Source: Nocardioidaceae bacterium (GTDB lineage Bacteria > Actinomycetota > Actinomycetes > Propionibacteriales > Nocardioidaceae). Taken from it: a stretch of 9,359 bases of DNA. The translations under genes were made by a program, and so were the position numbers. This document shows positions 8,313 through 9,359 of this stretch, piece after piece. Positions within the stretch are counted from its first letter, which is position 1. Each line of letters begins with the position of its first letter. The notes under the pieces were generated by a model, which had not been told where the DNA came from, did not search any database, and saw only the letters and a list, made by a program, of their open reading frames with translations. The DNA is taken from assembly GCA_013813125.1 (NCBI GenBank), contig JACCSH010000175.1, forward strand, positions 1 to 9,359, in the 5' to 3' direction.

Positions 8313-9359
8313 GCGGCTGCTCCTGCCGCGACATCGGTGGAACGGGATAGCCGCCCGCAAAGGCATCCTGGTCGTCGGCTGCACCGAGATCGGCTGGCAG
8401 TGGGCCGGGCTCTGCCTCCTGCGCGCGTTCGGGGACGAAGCCCAAGGCGATGAAGACCACCATTGCCACCGCCGCGGCCGCAATCAAGTAGGTGCGATCG
8501 ATCGGGCCCTCGAGGCTGAGCGCCCGAACGGTCCCGACGGCGAGGATCCACAACAGGGAAACCGGGATGAGCACTTTCCATCCGAGCTTCATGAACTGGT
8601 CGTATCGCATGCGCGGGAGGGTGCCGCGCAGCCAGATGAAGAAGAAGACGAAGAGCAACACCTTGCCGAGGAACCAAAGGACAGGCCAGTAGTCCTGATT
8701 GGCCCCCTCCCACAGTGACAGGGGCCACGGGGCGCGCCAACCGCCGAGGAACATGGTCGCGGCCAACATCGAGACCGTCACCATGTTGATGTACTCCGCG
8801 AGGAAGAACATGGCGAACTTCATCGATGAGTACTCGGTGTGGAAGCCTCCGACGAGCTCGCCCTCGGCTTCAGGGAGGTCGAAGGGTGCCCGGTTGGTCT
8901 CACCGACCATCGAGATGATGTAGATGACGAAGGACGGCAGCAAGATCACGCCGAACCAGAGATCCTGTTGAGCCGCCACGATCCCCGACGTAGACATCGA
9001 ACCGGCGTACAAGAAGACAGCAACGAGTGACAAGCCCATTGCCACCTCATAGGAGATGATCTGCGCCGACGACCGCAGGGCTCCGAGCAGCGAGTATGTC
9101 GAGCCAGACGACCACCCGGCGAGCACGATGCCGTAGACGCCGACGGAAGCGATCGCCAAAATGTACAGCACCCCGACAGGCAGGTCGGTGAGCTGCAGGG
9201 GCGTGGTCACGTCGCTGAACGGCACCTTGACCACAGGTCCGAAGGGGATGACAGCGACGGCCATGAACGCCGGAATCGCTGCCAGCAGCGGCGCTAGGAC
9301 ATAGACGACCTTGTCGACCGACTTGGGGATGATGTCTTCCTTCAGCATGAGCTTGACGC
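8305..9359 (-). CDS. nuoH: NADH-quinone oxidoreductase subunit H, N-terminus outside window
   Basis: NuoH anchors the membrane arm to the peripheral arm and helps form the quinone-access chamber. The fragment has 350 complete codons plus two bases and stays open at the right edge. The ATG at 9348 looks like a start but is internal: the frame continues upstream as [12 protein letters not shown], a conserved NuoH segment after the first helix, so I estimate 80-100 residues are missing. The diagnostic stretch is [21 protein letters not shown] followed by [17 protein letters not shown], an acidic loop lining the quinone site. Several hydrophobic helices and the [18 protein letters not shown] motif follow. 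The C-terminus is a polar tail of about 40 residues rich in Ala, Asp and Pro, common in actinobacteria. The TAG stop lies inside the first codons of nuoI. Confidence 0.96.
   Translation of the reverse strand, partial: VKLMLKEDIIPKSVDKVVYVLAPLLAAIPAFMAVAVIPFGPVVKVPFSDVTTPLQLTDLPVGVLYILAIASVGVYGIVLAGWSSGSTYSLLGALRSSAQIISYEVAMGLSLVAVFLYAGSMSTSGIVAAQQDLWFGVILLPSFVIYIISMVGETNRAPFDLPEAEGELVGGFHTEYSSMKFAMFFLAEYINMVTVSMLAATMFLGGWRAPWPLSLWEGANQDYWPVLWFLGKVLLFVFFFIWLRGTLPRMRYDQFMKLGWKVLIPVSLLWILAVGTVRALSLEGPIDRTYLIAAAAVAMVVFIALGFVPERAQEAEPGPLPADLGAADDQDAFAGGYPVPPMSRQEQPRG
8320..8324 (-). promoter_or_regulatory. Ribosome binding site of nuoI, inside the nuoH 3' end
   Basis: AGGAG on the minus strand, 7 bases before the GTG at 8312, lies within the last nuoH codons (MSRQEQPRG). 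It decides the nuoI start, since the frame itself is open for another 57 codons upstream. Confidence 0.75.

Noticed and set aside
8313..8483. 57-codon N-terminal extension of nuoI
   Set aside because: It is nuoH read in another frame, Arg/Ser/Pro-rich and unlike any NuoI N-terminus. The GTG at 8312 has a strong ribosome binding site.

Overview
The window reads as ordinary core chromosome of a high-GC actinomycete. It carries the 3' half of a respiratory complex I (NADH:menaquinone oxidoreductase, nuo) operon, and every nuo gene is on the minus strand. Support for Actinomycetota comes from the long hydrophilic tails of NuoH, NuoI and NuoJ, the charged loop inserted in NuoN, the high-GC codon use and the prenyl synthase behind nuoN. 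I cannot place it more narrowly. In-frame TTA leucine codons in nuoM and nuoN speak weakly against a Streptomyces-like lineage that restricts TTA to dispensable genes.

Layout from the right edge, in the direction of minus-strand transcription: nuoH (N-terminus beyond the window), nuoI, nuoJ, nuoK, nuoL, nuoM, nuoN, then a polyprenyl diphosphate synthase gene ending at 604. Successive nuo genes overlap by 1-8 bases or are separated by at most 8 bases. The prenyl synthase starts 13 bases after the nuoN stop, with its own strong ribosome binding site. No promoter is expected or seen inside this block, so the genes are probably one transcript starting beyond position 9359.

At the left edge lies the 3' end of a plus-strand gene for a PhoX/DUF839-family phosphatase-like protein, convergent with the nuo transcript. 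The 55-base gap between them (549-603) holds GC-rich palindromes but no convincing terminator.

Together, NuoH/I/J/K/L/M/N make up the membrane arm of complex I plus the ferredoxin-like subunit at its junction with the peripheral arm. Electrons pass through the two NuoI [4Fe-4S] clusters to menaquinone near NuoH, and NuoL/M/N/K/J/H move protons. The prenyl synthase probably makes the isoprenoid tail of that menaquinone, which would tie quinone supply to the enzyme that uses it. I found no mobile element, CRISPR array, RNA gene, broken gene or undescribed system. The findings are modest points of gene structure and context.
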